Under the pieces are notes generated by a model that searched no databases, was not told where the DNA came from, and worked only from the letters and a program-made list of their open reading frames with translations. From Paracoccus aerius (GTDB taxonomy: Bacteria > Pseudomonadota > Alphaproteobacteria > Rhodobacterales > Rhodobacteraceae): a stretch of DNA of 64,000 nucleotides. The DNA lies in contig NZ_BNCL01000007.1 of the NCBI RefSeq assembly GCF_014656455.1, positions 124,001 to 188,000 on the forward strand, in the 5' to 3' direction. Below, piece after piece: positions 51,995-60,604 of the stretch (position 1 is the first letter of the stretch; every line of letters begins with the position of its first letter). The translations under genes were made by a program, and so were the position numbers.

Positions 51995-52597
51995 TCAGGC
52001 GATATAGCGGTCCCTGCGGTGGTTGAGCGCGATGGTCAGGTTCAGGATCAACGCGCCGAGGAAGCTCCACCCCACGGTTGCGGGATCGCGCAGGGCCAGG
52101 GCGACCGCGAACAGCACCGCGTCAAAGGCCAGTTGCACCCAGCCCGCACGGAAACCGGTTGCGTCCTGGACATAAAGGCCGACGATCCCGATGCCGCCCA
52201 GCGATGCGCCGTGACGGAACAGCGCGATCATCCCGGCCCCCGTCAGGCAGCCGGCGAGGACTGCACCCACGGCGGGATGGATCTGGCCGAAATGCAGATG
52301 GGCCGGCAGGACCACCGCCAGCGCCGAGACGAGGGCCACGGCCATGAAGCTTTTGGCGACAAAGGTCGGGCCGAAGCGCTTCCATCCCAGCCAGTAGAAG
52401 GGCAGGTTCACGGCAAAGAACACCGGTCCGAAGGACCAGCCGGTGGCATAGGATATAAGGATCGCCAGCCCCGCCGTCTGCCCCGTGACAAAGCCCAGAT
52501 GCGTCAGCAGCACCACGCTGACGGCCGCCATGAAGCTGCCGAAGGCGATGCCTTGCGTGTCGTCGAGGGTGCTGTGTCTGGCGGTCGGCGTGCTCAT
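51995..52597 (-). CDS. YitT family membrane protein
   Basis: A 200-residue integral membrane protein with five predicted hydrophobic segments. The family pattern GFVTGQTAGLAILISYATGW and GASLGGIGIVGLYVQ is clear; it lacks the C-terminal DUF2179 domain of long YitT proteins. The ATG at 52597 (MSTPTARH) is preferred over one 36 bases upstream. Function unknown for the family. Stands alone after the pyrimidine ABC operon. Confidence 0.82.
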   Translation of the reverse strand: MSTPTARHSTLDDTQGIAFGSFMAAVSVVLLTHLGFVTGQTAGLAILISYATGWSFGPVFFAVNLPFYWLGWKRFGPTFVAKSFMAVALVSALAVVLPAHLHFGQIHPAVGAVLAGCLTGAGMIALFRHGASLGGIGIVGLYVQDATGFRAGWVQLAFDAVLFAVALALRDPATVGWSFLGALILNLTIALNHRRDRYIA

Positions 52598-52647
52598 CCG
52601 TGGTGCTATCGCCTGCGGGACGCTGTGCCGCAAGGGGTGACGAAGAA

Positions 52648-52706
52648 GGGGGGCAGTCTGCCCCCCATCCCGTTCCGGGATTCCCCCGAAGGATATTTCG
52701 GCACAG
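52648..52706. repeat. Intergenic mosaic repeat, copy 1, with hairpin
   Basis: Read on the minus strand it gives CGAAATATCCTTCGGGGG followed by a G-rich stem, GGGGGGCA-GAC-TGCCCCCC (52648-52666). The same core occurs at 57711-57750. The hairpin is followed on the minus strand by TTCTTC and probably terminates the ABC operon transcript. Confidence 0.65.
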
Positions 52707-52714
52707 AAGATTGA

Positions 52715-53695
52715 TCAGTCGAAGGCGCGGTCTGTGATGATGTGGTTGAACGCACCTTCCGGCGCCTTCGAGATCACCGGATCGGAACCCCCGGCCATCA
52801 GCGTGTCCACGGTGCGCTGATAATCAGCCTCGTCCAGGGTGCCGTCGCTGCCTGCGGTCAGCTTGCCGATCTCGGTGACCATGCGGACCTGATGGTCCAG
52901 GGTCTGGGCGCCGGTCTCGTCGTTGTCCAGAACGATCTGGGCAGCTTCCTCGGGATTTTCCTCGGCGTATTTCCAGCCCTTCATGCTGGCGCGAACGAAT
53001 TTCACCAGGTCGGTGACCTTGGCGTCGTCTTCCAACGTGCTTTCCAGGACATAGAGGCCATCCTCCAGCGTGGCGACGCCCTGGTCCTCGTATTTGAAGG
53101 TCACCAGATCCTCGGGCGCGATGCCGGCGTCCAGGACCTGGCCGTATTCGTTATAGGTCATGGTGCTGATGCAGGCGGCCTGCTTTTGCAGCAGCGGATC
53201 GACGTTGAAGCCCTGCTTCAGGACCGTCACGCCATCCGGGCCGCCTTCGGTCGACAGGCCAAGCTGGCTCATCCAGGACAGGAAGGGATATTCGTTGCCA
53301 GAAAACCAGACGCCCAGGGTCTTGCCCTTGAAGTCGGTCTTGGGATCGGTGATGCCGCTTTCCTTGAGGCAGGTCAGCATCATCCCGGACGCCTTGAAGG
53401 GCTGGGCGATATTGACCAGCGGCAGGCCCTTTTCGCGGGCGGCAAGGGCGGCAGGCATCCATTCGACGATCACATCCGCGCCGCCCCCTGCAAGCACCTG
53501 GGTCGGCGCGATATCCGGACCGCCGGGCAGGATGGTGACGTCCAGGCCCTCCTCTTCATAGAAGCCCTTGTCCTTGGCGACGTAGTAGCCCGCGAACTGC
53601 GCCTGCGTGACCCATTTCAATTGCAGGGTCAGTTCCTGCGCGCCCGCGCCGCCCGCCGCCAGGGCAAGTCCGGCGCCCAGCATCAATGTCTTCAT
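52715..53695 (-). CDS. ABC transporter substrate-binding protein, NMT1/THI5-like (pyrimidine-type)
   Basis: Periplasmic receptor of the importer in the pyd operon. The 326-residue protein has a signal peptide ending GGAGAQ, then the NMT1 pattern LQLKWVTQAQFAGYYVAKDK, GLDVTILPGGPDIAP and GKTLGVWFSGNEYPFLSWM. Relatives bind thiamine pyrimidine precursors, riboflavin or pyrimidines. In an operon with dihydropyrimidinase and carbamoyl-beta-alanine amidohydrolase, uracil, thymine or a dihydro derivative is the likely ligand; this is inferred. Confidence 0.85.
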   Translation of the reverse strand: MKTLMLGAGLALAAGGAGAQELTLQLKWVTQAQFAGYYVAKDKGFYEEEGLDVTILPGGPDIAPTQVLAGGGADVIVEWMPAALAAREKGLPLVNIAQPFKASGMMLTCLKESGITDPKTDFKGKTLGVWFSGNEYPFLSWMSQLGLSTEGGPDGVTVLKQGFNVDPLLQKQAACISTMTYNEYGQVLDAGIAPEDLVTFKYEDQGVATLEDGLYVLESTLEDDAKVTDLVKFVRASMKGWKYAEENPEEAAQIVLDNDETGAQTLDHQVRMVTEIGKLTAGSDGTLDEADYQRTVDTLMAGGSDPVISKAPEGAFNHIITDRAFD

Positions 53696-53719
53696 CTTCC
53701 CTCTCCTGTGTTGGGGTCT

Positions 53720-54562
53720 TCAACCCCGTTGAGGACGCTGCGACGGGTGCCAGAACGTCACCTTCTTTTCGATCAGCGCCACGATGCCATAGAACAGCGA
53801 TCCCGCGATGGCCGCCACAAGGATTTCCGCCCAGACCAGCGGCAGATCCAGCCGCCCCACTGCGGTCGAGATGCGAAAGCCCATGCCCTTGGTCGGACTG
53901 CCGAAGAACTCGGCCACGATGGCGCCGATCAAGGCCAGGGTGGTGGTAATCTTCAGCCCGTTGAACAGGAAGGGCATGGCGGCGGGCAGGCGCAGCTTCC
54001 ACAGGCTGGCCCCGTAGGGCGCGGCCCAAGTCGCCATCAGGTCACGCTGCATCGGTTCGGTCGCCGCAAGGCCCGCCACCATGTTCACCAGGATCGGGAA
54101 GAACACCATCACCACGACCACGGCGGCCTTCGACTGCCAGTCGAAGCCGAACCACATCACCAGGATCGGCGCGATGCCGACGATGGGCAGGGCGGCGACG
54201 AAATTGCCGATGGGCAGCAGCCCGCGTTGCAGGAAGGGGCTGCGGTCGATGGCGATGGCGGTCGCGATGGCGGCACCTGCGCCGATTAGCCAGCCGGTCA
54301 GCGCCCCTTTCACGATGGTCTGCACGAAATCGCTCCAGAGGATCGCGGTGTTCGCGGCGAAGCTGGCGCCGATCTGGCTGGGCGCGGGCAGGATCACGGG
54401 CGGGACGGCATAGATGCGGACCGCCATTTCCCACAGGATCAGGATCGTGGCGCCGAAGATCAGCGCCACCGCCAGCCGGGTCGCGCGGCTGTCGAAGCGC
54501 GACAGCCAGGTGTTGAGGCCGATTGCCCCAATCCAGACCGCGATGACGGGCAGCGCGCTCAT
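53720..54562 (-). CDS. ABC transporter permease (SsuC/ThiX type)
   Basis: A 280-residue inner-membrane permease with six hydrophobic segments. The binding-protein-dependent transport motif is visible around WAAPYGASLWKLRLPAAMPF and FFGSPTKGMGFRIS. Its ATG overlaps the stop of the second permease gene by 4 bp, and the binding-protein gene follows 24 bp later. Two different permeases imply a heterodimeric channel. Confidence 0.88.
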   Translation of the reverse strand: MSALPVIAVWIGAIGLNTWLSRFDSRATRLAVALIFGATILILWEMAVRIYAVPPVILPAPSQIGASFAANTAILWSDFVQTIVKGALTGWLIGAGAAIATAIAIDRSPFLQRGLLPIGNFVAALPIVGIAPILVMWFGFDWQSKAAVVVVMVFFPILVNMVAGLAATEPMQRDLMATWAAPYGASLWKLRLPAAMPFLFNGLKITTTLALIGAIVAEFFGSPTKGMGFRISTAVGRLDLPLVWAEILVAAIAGSLFYGIVALIEKKVTFWHPSQRPQRG

Positions 54563-55470
54563 CGTGCAAGCCCCATGCGCCGCAGGGTCAGCCGTTCCAG
54601 CGCGCCGATCAGCATGACCAGCACGGCGGCCAGGATCGCCGCGGCGAACAGCGCAGCCCAGATCTGCACCGTCTGCCCGTAATAGCTGCCCGAGAGCAGC
54701 CGCGCCCCCAGACCCGAGGTCGCGCCGGCAGGAAGCTCTCCGACGATCGTGCCGACGAGGGCTGCGGCAATGGCGACCTTGAGGCTGGCGAACAGGTAGG
54801 GCAGCGAGCTGGGCAGCCGCAGGCGCCAGAACTGCTGGACGCGCGATGCGTTCCAACTATGCATCAGGTCAAGCTGCATCGCGTCGGGCGTGCGCAAACC
54901 CTTGACCATGCCGACTAGCACCGGAAAGAAGGACAGCCAGGCTGCGATCATTGCCTTGGGCAGAAGCCCGGTCACGCCCATGCTGGCAAAGACCACGATC
55001 ACCATTGGTGCGATGGCCAGGATCGGCACCGTCTGGCTGGCGACGGCCCAGGGCATCACCGACTGGTCCATCGCGCGGTTGTGGACGATGCCTACCGCCA
55101 GCAGGACCCCCGCCGCCGTGCCGATGGCAAAGCCCGCCAGCGTCGCCGACAGCGTGACCCAGCCATGCCAGACCAGGCTGCGCTTCGAGGTGATCTTCTG
55201 GCCTGCAATGCCTTCCCACAAGCCTGCCGCTACCTGATGTGGCGCAGGCAGGACCGGACGTTCCAGGGTCAGCGTCTGGCGGATCAGGTCGCCTGTGGTC
55301 AGCACCGTGTCGGCCCGCACCGCCTGGTCCCGGACCCATGTGGCGTTCATCCAGATGGCGGCCAGATACCAAATCGCGATGATCGCCAGCAGCACCGTCA
55401 GGATGGGCAAGGCGCGCCCAAGCCCGCGGCCCAGGACAGTGGACCCCGGCGAGGCTGTGGCCTCAGTCAT
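54559..55470 (-). CDS. ABC transporter permease (SsuC/ThiX type)
   Basis: A 303-residue permease, partner of the downstream one. An N-terminal transmembrane segment at about 23-43 is followed by a longer periplasmic stretch, then five segments. The EAA-like loop is SWNASRVQQFWRLRLPSSLP. The ATG at 55470 overlaps the end of the ATPase gene by 8 bp. Confidence 0.88.
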   Translation of the reverse strand: MTEATASPGSTVLGRGLGRALPILTVLLAIIAIWYLAAIWMNATWVRDQAVRADTVLTTGDLIRQTLTLERPVLPAPHQVAAGLWEGIAGQKITSKRSLVWHGWVTLSATLAGFAIGTAAGVLLAVGIVHNRAMDQSVMPWAVASQTVPILAIAPMVIVVFASMGVTGLLPKAMIAAWLSFFPVLVGMVKGLRTPDAMQLDLMHSWNASRVQQFWRLRLPSSLPYLFASLKVAIAAALVGTIVGELPAGATSGLGARLLSGSYYGQTVQIWAALFAAAILAAVLVMLIGALERLTLRRMGLAR

Positions 55471-56236
55471 AGCTGTGCCCCTCGCGCAGGCCATCGCGGA
55501 CCTGTTGCGCCAAGGCGATGAACTCGGGCGTGTCGCGGATCTCCAGCGGGCGGTCGCGGGGCAGGGGGCTGTCGATCACCCGCGTGATCCGCCCCGGACG
55601 CGGCGACATGACCACGATTTTTGTGGAGAGATACACCGCCTCGGGGATGGAATGGGTGACGAAGCCGATGGTCTTGCCGGTCTTCTTCCACAGGTCCAGC
55701 AGCGCCTCGTTCAGGCGGTCGCGCACGATCTCGTCCAGGGCGCCGAAAGGCTCGTCCATCAGCAGGATGTCGGCGTCGAAGGCCAGGGCGCGGGCGATCG
55801 AGGCGCGCTGCTGCATCCCGCCCGACAGCTGCCAGGGATACTTGCCGCCGAAGCCCGCCAGGTCCACCAGGTCCAGCACGCGGGCGATCCGTTGTAGTCG
55901 GTCCGCCCTTGCAAAGCCCATGATCTCCAGCGGCAGGCTGATGTTTCCGGCGATGGTCCGCCAGGGATAGAGCCCCGGCGCCTGGAAGACATAGCCATAG
56001 GCCCGCTGCCGCCGCGCCTGATCCGGCGTCATGTCCGCCACCTCCAGCTTGCCTGCGGTCGGCGTCTCAAGCGCGGCGATGGCGCGCAGGAAGGTCGTCT
56101 TGCCGCAGCCCGACGGGCCGATGAAGCTGACGAAATCGCCCCGCTCAATGGTCAGGCTGACGTCCTTCAGCGCATGGACCGGCCCGTCGGCGGTCTGGAA
56201 GGTCAGGGAAACGTCGCGGGCCTGGATGACGGTCAA
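55463..56236 (-). CDS. ABC transporter ATP-binding protein (SsuB/ThiZ type)
   Basis: A 257-residue ATPase with Walker A GPSGCGKTT, Q-loop YVFQAPGLYPW, signature QLSGGMQQRASIARAL, Walker B ILLMDEPFGALD and His-switch VTHSIPEAV. Starts one base after the dihydropyrimidinase stop. Energises the two permeases that follow. Confidence 0.93.
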   Translation of the reverse strand: MTVIQARDVSLTFQTADGPVHALKDVSLTIERGDFVSFIGPSGCGKTTFLRAIAALETPTAGKLEVADMTPDQARRQRAYGYVFQAPGLYPWRTIAGNISLPLEIMGFARADRLQRIARVLDLVDLAGFGGKYPWQLSGGMQQRASIARALAFDADILLMDEPFGALDEIVRDRLNEALLDLWKKTGKTIGFVTHSIPEAVYLSTKIVVMSPRPGRITRVIDSPLPRDRPLEIRDTPEFIALAQQVRDGLREGHSYD

Positions 56237-56237
56237 G

Positions 56238-57689
56238 TCACACCCCGCTTGCCGGGATGCCCGACCGTTCCACCGGGCGCGGGGCGGTCAGTTCCTTCCA
56301 GGCCGACAGCGCGCGGTTCACGGTGCCGCGCGGCTCTCGGGGCACGAACTCGCCATGGCCTTCGCGGCTGGTCAGCGTGCCGCTGTCCACCGCCACATGC
56401 CCGCGCGTCAGGACATAACGCGGCAGGCCCTTCACGCGCTGCCCCTCGAAGACGTTATAGTCGATGGCCGACTGCTGGCTGTCCGCCGCGATGGTCTTCT
56501 CGGCCTCGGGGTCCCAGACTACCAGGTCGGCGTCGCTGCCGACCAGGACCGCGCCCTTGCGGGGATACATCCCCAGGATCTTGGCGATGTTAGTCGAGGT
56601 GACGGCCACGAACTCGTTCGGCGTCAGGCGGCCCGTGCCGACCCCATGGGTCCACAGCATCGGCATCCGATCCTCAAGCCCCCCTGTGCCGTTCGGTATC
56701 TTGGTGAAGTCGCCGATGCCGGTCCGCTTCTGCGCCGTGGTGAAGGCGCAATGATCCGTCGCCACGACCGACAGAGACCCCGATTGCAGCCCCGCCCACA
56801 GGCTGTCCTGGTGCAGCTTGTTGCGGAAGGGCGGCGACATGACGCGACGCGCCGCATGATCCCAGTCCGCGTTGAAATATTCGCCTTCGTCCAGCGTCAG
56901 GTGCTGGATCAGCGGCTCGCCCCAGACGCGCTTGCCCTGGGCGCGGGCGCGGCGGATTGCCTCATGGCTGTCCTCGCAGGACACGTGGACCACATACAGC
57001 GGCACGCCCGCCATGTCGGCCACCATGATGGCGCGGTTGGTGGCCTCGCCTTCGACCTGCGGGGGGCGGGAATAGGCGTGGGCCTCGGGGCCGGTATTGC
57101 CCTCGGCAAGCAGCCTGGCCGAAAGCTCGGCCACCACGTCGCCGTTCTCGGCATGAACCATCGCGATGCCGCCCAGATCGCCGACCCGGCGGAAACTGGC
57201 GAACAACTCGTCGTCGTTCACCATCAGCGCGCCCTTGTAGGCCATGAAATGCTTGAAGCTGGTGATGCCGCGATCCACCACCGCCTGCATCTCGTCAAAC
57301 ACCTGCTGGTCCCACCAGGTCACCGCCATGTGGAAGCTGTAATCGCAATGCGCGCGGCCCGACTTGTTGTCCCACATCTGCAGCGCGTCCAGCAGCCCCT
57401 GGCCGGGCGAGGGCAGGGCGAAATCCACCACCATCGTCGTTCCGCCCGCCAGCGCCGCCCGCGTGCCGCTGTCGAAGTCATCGGCGGAATAGGTGCCCAT
57501 GAAGGGCATCTCGAGATGCGTATGCGGGTCGATCCCGCCGGGCATGACATAGCAACCGGTGGCATCCAACACCTTGTCACCCGTCAGCCCTTGGCCGATG
57601 GCCGCGATCCGGCCCCCCTCGACCAGCACATCGGCCTTGTAGCTGAGATCAGCCGTGACGACCGTTCCCCCGCGAATAACCGTGCTCAT
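56238..57689 (-). CDS. hydA: Dihydropyrimidinase (hydantoinase)
   Basis: Opens dihydrouracil or dihydrothymine to N-carbamoyl-beta-amino acids, second step of the reductive pathway. The 483-residue amidohydrolase has the metal-binding GGIDPHTHLEMPFMG, carboxylated Lys region ITSFKHFMAYKGALMV, and His/Asp ligands in VVHVSCEDSHEAIRRA and VVATDHCAFTTAQK. Length fits the family. It is 73 bp after the amidohydrolase gene and one base before the ATPase gene. Hydantoinase side activity is typical. Confidence 0.94.
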   Translation of the reverse strand: MSTVIRGGTVVTADLSYKADVLVEGGRIAAIGQGLTGDKVLDATGCYVMPGGIDPHTHLEMPFMGTYSADDFDSGTRAALAGGTTMVVDFALPSPGQGLLDALQMWDNKSGRAHCDYSFHMAVTWWDQQVFDEMQAVVDRGITSFKHFMAYKGALMVNDDELFASFRRVGDLGGIAMVHAENGDVVAELSARLLAEGNTGPEAHAYSRPPQVEGEATNRAIMVADMAGVPLYVVHVSCEDSHEAIRRARAQGKRVWGEPLIQHLTLDEGEYFNADWDHAARRVMSPPFRNKLHQDSLWAGLQSGSLSVVATDHCAFTTAQKRTGIGDFTKIPNGTGGLEDRMPMLWTHGVGTGRLTPNEFVAVTSTNIAKILGMYPRKGAVLVGSDADLVVWDPEAEKTIAADSQQSAIDYNVFEGQRVKGLPRYVLTRGHVAVDSGTLTSREGHGEFVPREPRGTVNRALSAWKELTAPRPVERSGIPASGV

Positions 57690-57710
57690 CGACTGGCTCC
57701 TTCTTCTTCA

Positions 57711-57750
57711 CGAAAATATCCTGCGGGGGTCCGGGGGCGCAAAGCCCCTG
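57711..57750. repeat. Intergenic mosaic repeat, copy 2, with hairpin
   Basis: CGAAAATATCCTGCGGGGG followed by the stem GGGGC-GCAAA-GCCCC (57734-57748), between hydA and the upstream amidohydrolase gene. It shares the core and G-rich hairpin layout of the copy at 52648-52706. It lies inside the operon, so it might weaken read-through to hydA. Confidence 0.6.
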
Positions 57751-57762
57751 GCTTCGTCTGCG

Positions 57763-59028
57763 TCAGCGGACAACCTCTGCCGCATCCAGCACCGCGTGCA
57801 GCAGCACATCCGCCCCGGCGCTTGCCCATTCCGGCGTGATCTCCTCGGCCTCGTTATGGGACAGCCCGTCCACGCAGGGGCACATGATCATCACCGTGGG
57901 CGCCACCTTCGCGATCCAGCACGCGTCGTGGCCCGCGCCCGAGACGATGTTCATGTGGCTGTAGCCCAGCCGTTCGGCGGCATCGCGGACCTTGCCGACA
58001 AGGGCCGGATCGAAGGTCACCGGGTCGAAGTGACCGACCGGCTCGATCTCGATCCCCAGGCCCAGTTGGGCGGCGATCTGCGGTGCCTCCTCTTCCAGCC
58101 GGGCGCGCATCGCGTTCAGCTTGTCGAGGTCGGGCGAGCGGAAATCGACGGTGAAGACCGCGCGGCCGGGAATCACGTTGCGGCTGTTGGGCCAGACATT
58201 GGCCTGTCCCACGGCGCCCACGGCATCGGGCTGGTGGTCCATCGCGATGCGATGCACGGCCTCGATGATGCGCGCCATGCCAAGGCCCGCGTTCACTCGC
58301 ATTGACATCGGCGTCGATCCGGTATGGGCATCCTTGCCGGTCAACGTGACTTGCAGCCACCACAGGCCCTGGCCATGCGTCACCACGCCGATCTGCTTGC
58401 CCTCAGCCTCCAGGATCGGGCCCTGTTCGATATGGTATTCGAACATCGCATGGATGCGGCGTTCCCCCGGAACCTCGTCCCCCCGCCAGCCGATGCGGTC
58501 CAGTTCGTCGCCGAACAGCTTGCCCTCGGCGTCGGTGCGGCTGTTGGCGTAATCCTCGGTCAACACGCCCGCAAAGACGCCGGACGCCAGCATGGCGGGG
58601 GCAAAGCGGGCACCTTCCTCGTTCGTCCAGTTGGTCACCACGATGGGGCGGCGCGTCATGATGCCCATGTCGCGGATGGACCGGATCACCTCCAGCCCCG
58701 CCAGCACGCCCAGCACGCCGTCGAACCTGCCGCCCGTCGGCTGGGTGTCCAGATGGCTGCCGATATAGACCGGATCAAGCTCCGGCTCGGCCCCTTCGTG
58801 GCGCATGAACATGTTGCCCATGCGGTCGAGGCCCATGGTCATGCCCGCATCCTCGCACCACCGGCGGAACAGGGCGCGGCCCTCGGCGTCGGCATCCGTC
58901 AGGGTCTGGCGGTTGTTGCCGCCGGCGATGCCCGGCCCGACAAGGGCCATTTGCATCAGGCTGTCCCACAGCCTTTCGCCGTCGATCTTCATGTTGGCAG
59001 CCGGAACCAGCCCGCTGGCGTCGGTCAT
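57763..59028 (-). CDS. pydC: N-carbamoyl-beta-alanine amidohydrolase (M20 family Zn hydrolase)
   Basis: Last step of the reductive pathway, releasing beta-alanine or 3-aminoisobutyrate, CO2 and ammonia. The 421-residue protein has metal ligands in GSHLDTQPTGGRFDGVLGVLAG, WTNEEGARFAPAM, EYHIEQGPILEAEGKQIGVV and GAGHDACWIAKVAPT. Allantoate and L-carbamoylase enzymes share this family; the hydA and preTA neighbours decide the call. First gene of the operon; AAGGAC precedes the ATG and a RutR-like operator lies 93 bp upstream. Confidence 0.9.
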   Translation of the reverse strand: MTDASGLVPAANMKIDGERLWDSLMQMALVGPGIAGGNNRQTLTDADAEGRALFRRWCEDAGMTMGLDRMGNMFMRHEGAEPELDPVYIGSHLDTQPTGGRFDGVLGVLAGLEVIRSIRDMGIMTRRPIVVTNWTNEEGARFAPAMLASGVFAGVLTEDYANSRTDAEGKLFGDELDRIGWRGDEVPGERRIHAMFEYHIEQGPILEAEGKQIGVVTHGQGLWWLQVTLTGKDAHTGSTPMSMRVNAGLGMARIIEAVHRIAMDHQPDAVGAVGQANVWPNSRNVIPGRAVFTVDFRSPDLDKLNAMRARLEEEAPQIAAQLGLGIEIEPVGHFDPVTFDPALVGKVRDAAERLGYSHMNIVSGAGHDACWIAKVAPTVMIMCPCVDGLSHNEAEEITPEWASAGADVLLHAVLDAAEVVR

Positions 59029-59120
59029 CTGTCGTCCTTCCTGTCGGGCCGCCCCGTTCTGGCGCGAGGTCGGCTTGATGGGTCTGGCCCTGTGGGAAAA
59101 GGCCTAAAACCCTTCCATTA

Positions 59121-59136
59121 TTGACCAAATGGTCAG
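59121..59136. promoter_or_regulatory. RutR-type operator in the pydC/rutR divergent region
   Basis: TTGACCA-AA-TGGTCAG matches the E. coli RutR consensus TTGACCA-N2-TGGTCAA at 13 of 14 defined positions. It sits between the divergent pyd operon and the RutR-like gene, so it can control both. Confidence 0.8.
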
Positions 59137-59237
59137 GATCACGCTACCACGGGGCATGGTTCAGTCAAGCGTTCAGACGCCTGTTCGCGGAACCGCCGGG
59201 GCGCTGCCCGAAATTGCACCATCGGACCGAGGCTGGA

Positions 59238-59855
59238 ATGGCAGATCACACCGAACCGCCCTTGTCCCGCATCCAGCAGAAGAACCGCGAGCTGATCCTG
59301 AAGGGCGCGCTGACGGTCTTTTCGGCCAATGGCTTCCGGGGCGCCACCATCGACCAGATCGCCGAGGCAGCTGGACTGTCGAAGCCCAACGTCCTTTACT
59401 ACTTCGCCTCCAAGGACGAGATCCACCGGACGCTGCTGACGACCCTTCTGGACATGTGGCTTGCGCCGATGTTGCGCATCAACCCGCGGGGCGAGCCCCT
59501 GGCCGAGGTGCTGGCCTATGTCCAGGCCAAGCTGGAGATGTCGCGCCGCTTTCCGCGCGAAAGCAGGCTTTTCGCCCACGAGATCCTGCAAGGCGCGCCC
59601 CACCTGACCGAGATCCTGGGCGGCGGCTTGCGCGAGGTGGTGGACGGGGCGGCGGCCATCCTGCAGGGCTGGATGGACGAAGGCCGCCTGGCCCCGGTCG
59701 AGCCGCGCCACCTGATCTTTTCCATCTGGGCGCTGACCCAGCATTATGCCGATTTCGACGTACAGGTTCGGGCTGTCCTTGGGCCAAGCCATGACCCCCT
59801 TGCCGAGGCGGGGCCTTTCCTGGACAACCTTTACCGCAAGATGCTGAGCGTCTAG
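59238..59855 (+). CDS. RutR-like TetR-family regulator of pyrimidine catabolism
   Basis: A 205-residue repressor-type protein closely resembling E. coli RutR through its whole length: HTH GATIDQIAEAAGLSKPNVLYY, LLDMWLAPMLRINP, RESRLFAHEILQGAPHLTEIL and LAPVEPRHLIFSIWALTQHYADF, which includes the ligand-pocket tryptophan region. RutR responds to uracil and thymine. The ATG at 59238 follows GAGGCTGGA. A matching operator lies about 100 bp upstream. Its stop shares the sequence CTAG with the stop of the convergent TetR gene. Confidence 0.88.
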   Translation: MADHTEPPLSRIQQKNRELILKGALTVFSANGFRGATIDQIAEAAGLSKPNVLYYFASKDEIHRTLLTTLLDMWLAPMLRINPRGEPLAEVLAYVQAKLEMSRRFPRESRLFAHEILQGAPHLTEILGGGLREVVDGAAAILQGWMDEGRLAPVEPRHLIFSIWALTQHYADFDVQVRAVLGPSHDPLAEAGPFLDNLYRKMLSV

Positions 59856-60433
59856 CAGGGTTCGGTCAGCATCCCCGCCGCCGACTGGATCAGGGCAAGG
59901 TTCTCGCGTGCGGCGGCGATGAAATCCTCGACCTCGCCGCTGGCCCAGTCCTTGGTTGCGGCATTCGTCGCGGCGACGATGGCGGCGGCCAGGATCTCGA
60001 TCTGCGCGGGCTTCGTGTCGGGACAGCGGCGGCGCAGCAATTCGCGCATCTGCGCCCGCCGCGACAGGATGGTCGAGTTGCGCAACGCGCCCAGCTTGGG
60101 GTCCTGCGTGGACAGGTGCAGGATGTGCCCCAACAGCTCGCGTTCGTCCAGGAACCGGGCCAGATGGGCGGTGATCAGACGGTCCAGATCCTCGATCAGA
60201 GTGCCGCGGCCGGTCACGAATTCCTCGGCCGCGTCGGCCGGATAATCGGGGGCGGGCCCCATCATCGCGGCTTCCTTGTAGGGGTAATAGTTGAAGAAGG
60301 TGCGCGTGCTGATCCCCGCTTCCTTGGCGATCGCCTCGGTCGTGACATTGGGCAGGCCATCGCGGACCGCCAGCTGGATTGCCGTCGCCTGGATCTTCTT
60401 CGCGGTCCGGTAACGGCGCGTCATCTGCGGCAT
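59852..60433 (-). CDS. TetR-family transcriptional regulator
   Basis: A 193-residue regulator with N-terminal HTH TEAIAKEAGISTRTFFNYYP and a ligand domain of no recognised specificity. An ATG three codons downstream (60424) is an alternative start. Convergent with the RutR-like gene; no obvious target gene adjoins it, so it may regulate itself or distant genes. Confidence 0.85.
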   Translation of the reverse strand: MPQMTRRYRTAKKIQATAIQLAVRDGLPNVTTEAIAKEAGISTRTFFNYYPYKEAAMMGPAPDYPADAAEEFVTGRGTLIEDLDRLITAHLARFLDERELLGHILHLSTQDPKLGALRNSTILSRRAQMRELLRRRCPDTKPAQIEILAAAIVAATNAATKDWASGEVEDFIAAARENLALIQSAAGMLTEPC

Positions 60434-60538
60434 CTTGCGCTTTCTGATTGTCGTTTATTGTCACGAAAGGGTGTCAGCAATCATGCGTCGCCGTCAAGGC
60501 GCATTGCCCATCCGCCTGATTCGAAACAGTGGCCCATG

Positions 60539-60570
60539 AAAAAACGCCGCGCGCCAGGGCGAGCGACGTT
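60539..60570 (-). terminator. Intrinsic terminator of the ycbK-type gene
   Basis: On the minus strand, AACGTCGCTCGCC and GGCGCGCGGCGTT form a long GC stem with a two-base loop and two imperfect pairs, followed by TTTTTT. It begins 35 bp after the stop codon. Confidence 0.75.
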
Positions 60571-60604
60571 GCAGGCAAGCGGTCTGAAAGCGGCGCAGGG
60601 CGCG

